A stretch of DNA of 27,676 nucleotides from Geobacter sp. UBA2189 (GTDB lineage Bacteria; Desulfobacterota; Desulfuromonadia; Geobacterales; Pseudopelobacteraceae): assembly GCA_002328035.1 (NCBI GenBank), contig DCVL01000017.1, positions 1 to 27,676 on the forward strand. The letters are read 5' to 3'. The translations under genes and the position numbers were made by a program. Shown one piece after another: positions 6,789 through 13,945 of this stretch. Numbering within the stretch: the stretch's first letter is position 1; every line of letters starts with the position of its first letter. The notes beneath the pieces were generated by a model, which saw only the letters and a program-made list of their open reading frames with translations, did not search any database and was not told where the DNA came from.

Positions 6789-7859
6789 ATGCATTTTTTA
6801 CGTCTTTTCGCTTTACCAGCTATTGTCCCTATCATCCTTTTAGCCGGTTGCGCCTCAAAACCTGATACAGTGCCGGATCCTGATATAAAACAATCACCAC
6901 CGAGCCTTACAGTTCCTAAACTGCCACCAATGACAGCAGGCGGTAAAAGGGTTGGTGGCATAGCTGCTATTGTAAACGATGACATAATCACCTTTCGTGA
7001 TCTTTTGCGAGAGTCGCAGCCTGTAATTCAGAATGCCGAGAAAAAAGGTATGCTTGATGACAAGGGACGCCGTGAGCTCCGTGCTATGGTTCTGGAACGT
7101 CTGATCGAGAAGCTTCTGACTGAGCAGAAGGTTAAGGAAATAGGAATAAGGATCGGTGATGATGAGATACGTCAATCTATTGAAGATGTAAAGCGCCAGA
7201 ACAATAATATGTCACAGAGCCAACTGGAGTCAGCTCTTAAAGCTCAGGGATATACTATGGCTCAATACGAACAACAGATACGTGAACAGTTGGAGCGTCT
7301 TCGCCTCGTTAGCATTGAGGTTCGTTCAAAGGTTCAGGTAACAGACAGGGAAGCTGAAGAGTATTATCAGGCGCACCTGGATAAATATGCTGAAGATGAG
7401 ATCTTCAGGGCACGCCATATTTTTATAAAGATAGATGAGAAGGCTCCGGCAGATCAGATACAAGAGGCTATGAAAAAAGCTTTGATGGTTTTGCATGAAG
7501 CTCGTCAGGGGAAGGATTTTATAGAACTGGCCAAGCAATACTCCGATGACGCTGCTGCAAAAAAAGATGGGGGAGATCTGGGCTCATTCAAACGTGGTGA
7601 GATGCTGCCAGATCTTGAAAAGGCTATTATACCGCTTAAGCCTGGAGAAGTTGGTGAACTTGTTTCCACTCCATCAGGCCTTCATATCGTAAAGCTTGAA
7701 GAACGTTCCAGTAATAAGCATAAACTGTTCGAAACGGTAAAGTCAGATATTAGGGAGATGTTGTACCGTCAGAAGCAGGATGAACGTTTTACCACATGGA
7801 TGAAGGAACTGCGTGCCAAGGCCAGTGTCGTGATAAAGGATAGTAACGGGATTATTTAG
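6789..7859 (+). CDS. SurA-like chaperone/isomerase, lipoprotein form
   Basis: A 356-aa protein related to SurA, which escorts outer-membrane proteins through the periplasm. The signal peptide ends in LLAGC (Cys 21), so it should be lipidated, unlike the soluble E. coli SurA. The SurA_N domain spans about 55-180 (GGIAAIVNDDIITFRDL is typical). One parvulin domain spans about 205-307 (RARHIFIK, GGDLGSFKRGEMLPDLEKA, GLHIVKLEE). Only one rotamase domain is present where E. coli SurA has two. It follows the PpiC lipoprotein by 74 bases with a hairpin between them. GAGG lies 5 bases before the ATG. Confidence 0.9.
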   Translation: MHFLRLFALPAIVPIILLAGCASKPDTVPDPDIKQSPPSLTVPKLPPMTAGGKRVGGIAAIVNDDIITFRDLLRESQPVIQNAEKKGMLDDKGRRELRAMVLERLIEKLLTEQKVKEIGIRIGDDEIRQSIEDVKRQNNNMSQSQLESALKAQGYTMAQYEQQIREQLERLRLVSIEVRSKVQVTDREAEEYYQAHLDKYAEDEIFRARHIFIKIDEKAPADQIQEAMKKALMVLHEARQGKDFIELAKQYSDDAAAKKDGGDLGSFKRGEMLPDLEKAIIPLKPGEVGELVSTPSGLHIVKLEERSSNKHKLFETVKSDIREMLYRQKQDERFTTWMKELRAKASVVIKDSNGII

Positions 7860-7878
7860 GTTTTGCTAATTTTTTCTG

Positions 7879-8631
7879 TTATATCCGGTTGCGGAGGTAT
7901 TTCAGGAATTCTTCCTTACTTAACTGTTTCTTGCTTACCAGATGCGCTATTTCACGGCTCATTGCGGTCTTTTCCCCTTCTTTAAGTTCATCCTTCAGGA
8001 GAACAAAAACAGGAATATTCTGGCTGTATGGAAACAACCTGAATTTTTCAAGAAGCTCAAAAGCTGACATGTCAGGCAACATCAGGCTAGTAAAGGTAAG
8101 ATATTTTGGATGTAGAGATGTAAGGGCAAGCGCTTCTTTGCCGGTATAACCTTTAACAACTTCAAATCCGATGGAACCAACAAGTTTTGAAAGCGTATCC
8201 TCACCGCTTCTTGAAATTACTAGCGCCTGAAGATCCCAAGTCTCTGCCTCTTCAGTAAGCCCATAAACTGCAAGTCTATCAAGAATATACAGTTCATCTG
8301 CGGGCAGAGTGAAAAATCCTGCCACGGGAAACACTCCGCCAACCTTTCCCTTTTCACTGAGGAAAACCGGTAATACAGGTATGTTCCGATGTTTTTTGTC
8401 CTTTTTTATCCTAGTAAGCAGACCCCAGCCATCCTCCGAATAGGGCGAAATATCTAGTACAATACCTAAAGGTCGAATGTCATCAATTTCGAAAATATCT
8501 GCAATTCTGGCATTATAACCTGCAGCTGCAAGATAATCGCAAATGATACCTTCACGTCCCTGTCCAGGGGTAACTCCCATTACCCATAGTTCGGGGGCGG
8601 AAGAGCCGGGTTGTATCTTGTCTGAACTCAT
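7879..8631 (-). CDS. degenerate double receiver-domain protein
   Basis: A 250-aa cytosolic protein with two tandem CheY-like folds (about 12-125 and 130-250). In the first, the phospho-acceptor Asp is kept (GIVLDISPYSEDGW) but the conserved Lys near the end is replaced (FFTLP). In the second, the usual LLD-LMLPD reads FTS-LMLPD, so the Asp is Ser. No output domain is present. A phosphorylation-independent interaction role is likely, perhaps with its operon partners. The ATG overlaps the TPR gene stop (ATGA). It converges with the SurA-like gene across 19 bases. Confidence 0.75.
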   Translation of the reverse strand: MSSDKIQPGSSAPELWVMGVTPGQGREGIICDYLAAAGYNARIADIFEIDDIRPLGIVLDISPYSEDGWGLLTRIKKDKKHRNIPVLPVFLSEKGKVGGVFPVAGFFTLPADELYILDRLAVYGLTEEAETWDLQALVISRSGEDTLSKLVGSIGFEVVKGYTGKEALALTSLHPKYLTFTSLMLPDMSAFELLEKFRLFPYSQNIPVFVLLKDELKEGEKTAMSREIAHLVSKKQLSKEEFLKYLRNRI

Positions 8632-9365
8632 CTCTTTACGGACATCCTTTTTTGCATCTTCCCACCCATTGAAGCCATCTGGTGTTTCTGCAATTGCCCC
8701 AGGCTCTCAAGGTGGAATTGGTACCATTGGTCACCAAAACTTCGCATCTTCATTTTCCGCCCAGCCTTGAGATTTTCAAGATTCTCAACTAAATGGCTAT
8801 CGCCAGGCAGTTTTTTAAGACCTTTTTCGAGTATTGTTATTGCCTTTGTTTTGTCACCAGATTCTTCTGCAAGACAATAGGCGTAAAGGTTCCATAGCAA
8901 TGATTCCTTTCCGTTCCATTGAACGGCCTTTTCAAATGTCTGTTCCATTTTATCCCGTTTCTGGCGTTTCATATAGCTGATAGCCAGCATAGCCATGGCA
9001 ACCCAGTTTTTAAAAAAGGCTTTTTCCAGATAAGGAAAGGCATTTGAAAAATCACGTCTGATATAGTATGCGGTTCCGATCTGCGAATTTATCTGGGCGG
9101 TTACATATAGCTGCCATGAACCGTACCTAAGAGCATCTTTCATCTCACGGATAGATTTTTCAAAGCGTTGAGCCTGAAGATCCCGGCCGGCATGCTCAAG
9201 TATATCCATAAGTTTTTTGCTTATATAGCGGGAAATCAGGGCAAAGGTGATTGCGAACAAAACGAGTCCAATAAGGAATGACCCCCACCAAGTGAGTTTG
9301 AAAGCAAAGAACAGAATTATTGATGTAAGCAGCCCAAAAGCAGCAGAGATCAAAATCGAATACAT
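8628..9365 (-). CDS. membrane protein with TPR repeats
   Basis: A 245-aa protein. Two membrane helices (about 4-23 and 28-48) are followed by a helical TPR-like region (about 60-200) with repeats such as NSQIGTAYYIRRDFSNAFPY and LWNLYAYCLAEESGDKTKAI. The C-terminal 40 residues are basic and Met-rich. TPRs are protein-binding scaffolds, and the partner is unknown. It lies 47 bases after mltD and overlaps the receiver-like gene by ATGA, so the three probably act together at the envelope. No closer family is recognised. Confidence 0.75.
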   Translation of the reverse strand: MYSILISAAFGLLTSIILFFAFKLTWWGSFLIGLVLFAITFALISRYISKKLMDILEHAGRDLQAQRFEKSIREMKDALRYGSWQLYVTAQINSQIGTAYYIRRDFSNAFPYLEKAFFKNWVAMAMLAISYMKRQKRDKMEQTFEKAVQWNGKESLLWNLYAYCLAEESGDKTKAITILEKGLKKLPGDSHLVENLENLKAGRKMKMRSFGDQWYQFHLESLGQLQKHQMASMGGKMQKRMSVKR

Positions 9366-9412
9366 ATGGGAGAACCTCTTTTATGGAATAGATTAGGTGG
9401 TTTATAAGGTGG

Positions 9413-10840
9413 TCAGCTTTTGCTATTATTCAATTTGTTTGTTTTTGCAACAATCAGGCGTTTGCCAGGCTTAAGGGTGATGGCTTCTTTTATATTGTTC
9501 CACCTGGCCAGTAATTTTGCTGAAACCTTGAAACGTTTGGCCAGGCTGTACAGAGTATCTCCACTGCGAACGGTGTAGTAATGATTATTGGCCTTGGAGA
9601 GATTATCCGTTTTAGTTCTGGTGGTGTTAGCTGTAAGAGAGACAGCATGTTTTACCGGAACAATAAGTGTGCGACCTGCTATCCTCTGTTTATGGTTTAA
9701 TCCGTTAAGATCTGACAGCTCTTTGGTGCTCGTTCCAAACCTGCTTGCAATTTTCTTCAGGCTATCCTTACGTGAGGCGGTATAATGCGTGAAGAGATTC
9801 TTCTCTGTGAATCTTTTTTCCTCGGGAATGGAGGCGATACCTTGTAAAAATAAAGGTTTGGTTCCTTTTGGTATATTAAGCTCATATTCGGGATAATCAG
9901 GTGGAGTGCACCAGTGACGCAGCGCAGGGTTAAGCTGCTTGATGGTCTGATATGTTGTTCCGGTAAGAGTAGCTGCCAGCTCGAGATCTGTTCTGCTTTT
10001 TACAGTTACTGTGTCGTACTCGACAACAGGTAATGTGCCTATATCAACAAATCCGTAGTAAGCGGGATCTTTTGCAATAATAGCGGCAGCCAGTAGTTTG
10101 GGGACATATTCCTTTGTCTCCCGTTTAAGGTATGAGCCTTTTGAAAGTTCCCAGAAATCATTTGTTGCATACTTGTCAATTGCCCGGAAAATCTTGTTTT
10201 CGCCAGCATTGTATCCGGCAGCAGCCAGGTACCAGTCATTGTTGAACATCTCATAAAGGTCTTTCAGGTACATTGCCGCAGCCATGGTTGCCTTCACAGG
10301 GTCTTTGCGCTCATCTATCCACTGATTTATTCGGAGTGAATAACGTTTGCCTGTAGCTGACATAAACTGCCATGGGCCTACAGCACTTGCTACAGAACGG
10401 GCGTTTAGCTGAAAACCGCTTTCAATCATTGCAACATATACAAGTTCATCAGGCAGACCCTCTTTCCTGAGGATCTCCTTCATCATCGGGATGTAACGGG
10501 TTGAGCGGGTAAGCCAGCGTGAAAAAGTTGTACGGCCTTTTGTCTGAAAATAATTTATGAAATATTCAACCTTCTCGTTCAGAGCCAGAGGGATATCGCC
10601 TGCAGGTTCATCATCAGGCAGGAAGAGTTCATTGGGGAGAGTTGTGACATCTTTTAGTTCTTCAAGAGAGAACAGGAGCGTTTCTTCTGTCTGGGGTAAT
10701 TCACGGTTATCCGCATTAGTTAATGCGGAATGAGGCTGAATAAGCTCATTGAGCAATGACTGGGCAGCCTCACTGCCGATGGCTGTTCCATTACAAAACA
10801 GCATGAGCAGTATGGCAATAGTCAGGATCCCTGGATTCAT
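9413..10840 (-). CDS. mltD: MltD-type lytic transglycosylase with two LysM domains
   Basis: A 475-aa periplasmic enzyme cutting peptidoglycan between MurNAc and GlcNAc to leave an anhydro end. There is an N-terminal signal peptide (about 1-25, no clear lipobox). The SLT domain spans about 125-240 with catalytic Glu 140 (AMIESGFQ), GPWQFM and YNAGE. Two LysM modules, near 350-395 and 420-467 (YTVRSGDTLYSLAKRF), bind peptidoglycan. Domain order and length match MltD. It heads an operon with the TPR and receiver-like genes. Confidence 0.92.
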   Translation of the reverse strand: MNPGILTIAILLMLFCNGTAIGSEAAQSLLNELIQPHSALTNADNRELPQTEETLLFSLEELKDVTTLPNELFLPDDEPAGDIPLALNEKVEYFINYFQTKGRTTFSRWLTRSTRYIPMMKEILRKEGLPDELVYVAMIESGFQLNARSVASAVGPWQFMSATGKRYSLRINQWIDERKDPVKATMAAAMYLKDLYEMFNNDWYLAAAGYNAGENKIFRAIDKYATNDFWELSKGSYLKRETKEYVPKLLAAAIIAKDPAYYGFVDIGTLPVVEYDTVTVKSRTDLELAATLTGTTYQTIKQLNPALRHWCTPPDYPEYELNIPKGTKPLFLQGIASIPEEKRFTEKNLFTHYTASRKDSLKKIASRFGTSTKELSDLNGLNHKQRIAGRTLIVPVKHAVSLTANTTRTKTDNLSKANNHYYTVRSGDTLYSLAKRFKVSAKLLARWNNIKEAITLKPGKRLIVAKTNKLNNSKS

Positions 10841-10875
10841 CGGTAATGCCTCTTTAAAGTCAGAAAAGTGGCGGC

Positions 10876-10904
10876 ATTATAGAGGTTATTCAGTGCAATG
10901 TCAA
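10876..10904 (-). promoter_or_regulatory. consensus sigma70 promoter of the mltD operon
   Basis: TTGACA (10904-10899), exactly 17 bp, TATAAT (10881-10876): a full match to the housekeeping consensus, about 36 bases before the mltD ATG. Strong constitutive expression is expected. Confidence 0.8.
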
Positions 10905-10932
10905 TGTATATAACTAGTTGATTTTTCAGTGA

Positions 10933-10980
10933 ATAAACCAACAGCCGAACCGTTGTGTAACAGTCCGGCTGTTGGTTTAT
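10933..10980 (-). terminator. terminator after the small zinc-ribbon gene
   Basis: A perfect 15-bp stem (10933-10947 with 10966-10980) has an 18-base loop and an A-rich left arm. On the minus strand the 3' arm ends GGTTTATTC. It overlaps the TAA of the zinc-ribbon gene and isolates the mltD promoter downstream. The U-run is short, so efficiency is uncertain. Confidence 0.6.
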
Positions 10981-11117
10981 GTACGACAACTGCCTTTTTG
11001 TTCCCTTCGGTATGAAAGTCTGAGACCACACTTCTGGCACCGCCAGAAGAGAGTGCCTCATGCGGGCAACAGAACCATACGTCCCTTGCATTCAGGGCAT
11101 TCTTTTTCATTCTGCAT
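10977..11117 (-). CDS. tiny zinc-ribbon gene with in-frame TGA (candidate selenoprotein or nonsense-disrupted)
   Basis: The ATG at 11117 has a strong ribosome site (GGAGG, 11130-11126, 8 bases away). The frame reads MQNEKECPECKGRMVLLPA, then TGA (11060-11058), then GTLFWRCQKCGLRLSYRREQ and KGSCRT to TAA. Read through, it is a 46-residue zinc ribbon with CPEC before and CQKC after the TGA. Homology-like sense on both sides shows the frame is one gene. A perfect hairpin starts 8 bases after the TGA, as expected of a bacterial SECIS. The alternative is a recent CGA or TGG to TGA mutation. It follows the FAH-family gene by 23 bases and has its own terminator. Other longer open frames here lack a ribosome site. 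Confidence 0.6.
11031..11049 (-). promoter_or_regulatory. SECIS-like hairpin after the in-frame TGA
   Basis: On the minus strand, CTTCTGGC-GGT-GCCAGAAG is a perfect 8-bp stem with loop GGU. The loop begins 16 bases after the TGA. Short loop, G in the first loop positions and this spacing agree with published bacterial SECIS models as I recall them. There is no bulged U as in E. coli fdhF. A competing 5-bp stem (GGCAC/GTGCC) is possible. Confidence 0.45.
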
Positions 11118-11140
11118 CTGAGATACCTCCAATCAAGTTT

Positions 11141-11803
11141 CTAGGAATTTGCTACTGTTACAGTAATTTTACCTACGCCTTCAATGATTGCTTCCATTTT
11201 ATCGCCGGAAATCACCCTGCCAACCCCTGCTGGTGTCCCGGTGAGAATAATGTCTCCCTCTTCAAGTGTGAATATTCCCGAGAGATAACTGATAATCTTT
11301 GCGACAGGATGTATCATCAATCCGGTAGATCCATTCTGTTTCTCTTTTCCATTAAGTAGCAGGCGGATAGTGAGGTTTTGTGGGTCAGCCACCTCTGCGG
11401 CTGAAACAAAATCTGAAAGAGGGCAGGCAGTGTCAAAGCCTTTAGCTATCTCCCAGGGGAGCCCTTTTTTCTTGAGGCTGTCCTGAACGTCGCGCAAAGT
11501 CATATCAATAGCTACTCCATATCCGGCAATATATGAGAGAGCCTCAATCTCAGAGATATTTTTCCCCTCTTTGGCAACAAGAACTGCAAGTTCGGCCTCG
11601 TAATGGCAGTCCGTGCTGATTGGAGGGATAATTACGGAAGAGCCGTCCTTTATAACGGAAGAGGCAGGCTTCATAAAAACTACCGGATCAGATGGGGTTT
11701 CGTTGCCTAGCTCCTTGATATGCTCAACATAATTTCGACCAATGCAGAGTATCTTTCCGATTATAAATTCGTTGTCAGTTGATGGAATGCATACGGTCTT
11801 CAT
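11141..11803 (-). CDS. fumarylacetoacetate hydrolase-family enzyme
   Basis: A 220-aa cytosolic protein, a single FAH domain similar to FAHD1/YcgM (acylpyruvate hydrolase or oxaloacetate decarboxylase) and to 5-carboxymethyl-2-hydroxymuconate isomerases. Typical blocks are ILCIGRNYVEHIKELGN, PVVFMKPASSVI, the metal-binding HYEAELAVLV and AIDMTLRDVQ, and ILTGTPAGVG. The exact substrate cannot be read from sequence; no aromatic catabolism genes lie nearby. AAGGAA lies 7 bases before the ATG. It is followed by the small zinc-ribbon gene and preceded by a chemoreceptor on the same strand. Confidence 0.9.
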   Translation of the reverse strand: MKTVCIPSTDNEFIIGKILCIGRNYVEHIKELGNETPSDPVVFMKPASSVIKDGSSVIIPPISTDCHYEAELAVLVAKEGKNISEIEALSYIAGYGVAIDMTLRDVQDSLKKKGLPWEIAKGFDTACPLSDFVSAAEVADPQNLTIRLLLNGKEKQNGSTGLMIHPVAKIISYLSGIFTLEEGDIILTGTPAGVGRVISGDKMEAIIEGVGKITVTVANS

Positions 11804-11881
11804 GATCTGTTCCTTTTTCTTTGAATTTTATCAGAGTGTTAAACCTGTTTTAGGGGGGCTGTCCAGTAACCTGTCAGATTT

Positions 11882-13570
11882 TCAAGAAGTTAGGGATTCC
11901 AGAGATGTTGTCTTGAATCCTGACATTTCCTTCTCTAGATTCTTTATCTGTTTTGAGAGCCCGGTAACCGTCTCTTCCATAATTCTGGTAGTGTCCAGGT
12001 TGCCTGTCGCTGCTTCTTCCATCTCCCTCACATTATTTACAATCTGTTCACTGGATGACGACTGAACCTGGCAGGCCTTCCTGATATCTTCAATCATCTT
12101 GACTATTATCTCTGTTGAATCGGCTATTACATTACCGGCACTATTATGTGAACGGGCGTTTGCATACAAATTATTGGTAAGTTGATGCATTTCATCAGAA
12201 GCGTTGTTGATAACCTCGGTGTCTTTTGTCTGCTGGGAGGAAGAACGGGTAATCTGTTCCACCATGGCTCCCATTTCATCCATGGCAAGACGCATGTTTT
12301 CACCCTGACTGGCGTGCTGTTCAGCGGCTGCTGCAATCTCGTTTATCTGCTCCGCCGATATTTTTACACCGTTAAGAATCTTGCGAAGAGCTTCTCCTGA
12401 ACGCAGGGAAAGCTGCTCTCCCTCAAACACGGACTGTTCAGAGAGTAAAATAGCCGATACTGCTCTCTCTGTCTCTGCCTTTACCCCGTTAACAATCTCT
12501 GCTATTTCACGGGTAGAAGCGGTTGTTCTGCGGGCCAGCTCTTTAATTTCATACGCTACAACACCAAAACCTTTGCCATGTTCTCCAGCCTGAGCAGCAA
12601 TTATAGATGCGTTCAGTGCAAGAAGTTTTGTCTGTTCCGCAACTTCGTCAATAACCTGCAAAATTGTGCCGATGTTAGCCGCATATACAGAAAGATTATT
12701 AACTGATTGCTGAACGGTCTTTGAAGCTGTACGAATCTGCTCTATACCGATTATTGTGCTTTCAACAGAACTGTTACCAAGTTGGGCATCCCGTAAAACA
12801 TCAATAGAGATCATTGCTGTTGTCTGAGCACTTTGTTCAATCTGACGTACAGAATGTTCCATTTCGTTTACAAGAGTAGCGGTCTTGATGGAGTTCTGCA
12901 TCAGATGGTTAACATTACCATTAATCTCGTTCTGGTCATGAGTCATCCTTCGGATTGAGTCGCTCACGAGCTCTACTGAGCGAAGCAGTTCTTCCGTCAG
13001 CTGGTTGATCTCTGCAGTGCTGGAGACCATCTGCTGTATGGAACTGGCATTATTTCTTGCAGTTTCTGTGAGCCCCTCAACTGAATTCGCTACATCTTCA
13101 ACCGACTGGCTGATTTGTCGTACCGCAACCTTCGTGCGATCGGCTATATCTTTCTGGCGCTTAGCCCTGGCCAGGACTTCTGTTGCCACATCACCGATGT
13201 TGCCACCAATATTTCTGAGTTCATCCATGGTATTTTTGATGCTGAAAACAATTCCAGAAAGACGATCAAGCATCTCATTGAAATTGCTGTTTAACATACC
13301 GACCTCGTCTGGAGAGAGGTCTTCCCCTCTTGCCGAGAGGTTTCCATCAGCAGCCTGATCCATTACAGAAGCCAGACGTTTTACACGTGTTGTAAGTTTA
13401 CGGGCTGCCAGAGTGATCAAAACAGCCAGATAAAGGATTATGTTGACGGCAAAGATAAACCGTTGTCCATCCCCTGGGAGGGTTGAAATAAAAGCCCCCG
13501 CAAGTGAGAGCAGAATACCGGCAATGAGGAGAATTCTTATAAGCTGAGATCCAAATCCGAGATTCTTCAT
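11882..13570 (-). CDS. methyl-accepting chemotaxis protein without a periplasmic sensor
   Basis: A 562-aa receptor with two close membrane helices (about 12-30 and 37-57) and almost no external loop, then HAMP (about 58-112) and a long signalling coiled coil. The hairpin tip reads AEQTKLLALNASIIAAQAGE where most receptors have QTNLLALNAAIEAARAGE. The usual Glu is Ile and the usual Arg is Gln, positions that in Tsr (E385, R388) take part in trimer and CheW contacts. It may sense the membrane or cytoplasm, or feed a separate Che pathway. AAGGA lies upstream of the ATG. It is divergent from the next receptor. Confidence 0.9.
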   Translation of the reverse strand: MKNLGFGSQLIRILLIAGILLSLAGAFISTLPGDGQRFIFAVNIILYLAVLITLAARKLTTRVKRLASVMDQAADGNLSARGEDLSPDEVGMLNSNFNEMLDRLSGIVFSIKNTMDELRNIGGNIGDVATEVLARAKRQKDIADRTKVAVRQISQSVEDVANSVEGLTETARNNASSIQQMVSSTAEINQLTEELLRSVELVSDSIRRMTHDQNEINGNVNHLMQNSIKTATLVNEMEHSVRQIEQSAQTTAMISIDVLRDAQLGNSSVESTIIGIEQIRTASKTVQQSVNNLSVYAANIGTILQVIDEVAEQTKLLALNASIIAAQAGEHGKGFGVVAYEIKELARRTTASTREIAEIVNGVKAETERAVSAILLSEQSVFEGEQLSLRSGEALRKILNGVKISAEQINEIAAAAEQHASQGENMRLAMDEMGAMVEQITRSSSQQTKDTEVINNASDEMHQLTNNLYANARSHNSAGNVIADSTEIIVKMIEDIRKACQVQSSSSEQIVNNVREMEEAATGNLDTTRIMEETVTGLSKQIKNLEKEMSGFKTTSLESLTS

Positions 13571-13945
13571 TGGGATAGTCCTTGTTGTACAGAATGCAGC
13601 ATAATTGCGACTTGGTAGCCGGTGGTGAATACCATGATTCTCTGGAAACTATATTGTATTCAGCCTTGTGAGAGCAATATGAACTTGAAAACCTAACTAT
13701 GTTTCGCAAGCATATATCAGATGAACCTTTTGAAAGATATTAGCAGTAGCTCTTTTTACTATAGTCCCATTGCAATAGTATATTAACCCAGGTTTTGTAA
13801 AGTGTCATCTGCGTATAATAGATACACCCAAATTTAAAGACTTGGAATTATACTAACCTGTGCTATAGGATGAAGTAGGTCGTTAGAGCAGGATCTGACT
13901 AATATTGTGGATACAGATTCTAAATCTGTTCAAAAGGAGAACAAT
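13571..13945. other. 375-bp divergent control region between two chemoreceptors
   Basis: No gene seen. For the rightward receptor there is a perfect TATAAT at 13814-13819, but no good -35. A 6-bp hairpin (ACAGAT-TCTAA-ATCTGT, 13913-13929) lies just before its ribosome site and could affect translation. I found no convincing sigma28 or sigma54 motif. Confidence 0.4.

Noticed and set aside
10901..11110. 69-aa minus-strand ORF (MKKNALNARDVWF start) over the zinc-ribbon gene
   Set aside because: It is out of frame with the CxxC-coding frame, its ATG lies 15 bases past the ribosome site, and the protein shows no family pattern.
12127..13358. Several ORFs antisense to the leftward chemoreceptor
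   Set aside because: Shadow frames of the long receptor gene, without ribosome sites or recognisable domains.
13907..13945. Upstream ATG for the rightward chemoreceptor
   Set aside because: No ribosome site there; AAAAGGAGA precedes the ATG at 13946, after which the usual receptor N-terminus begins.
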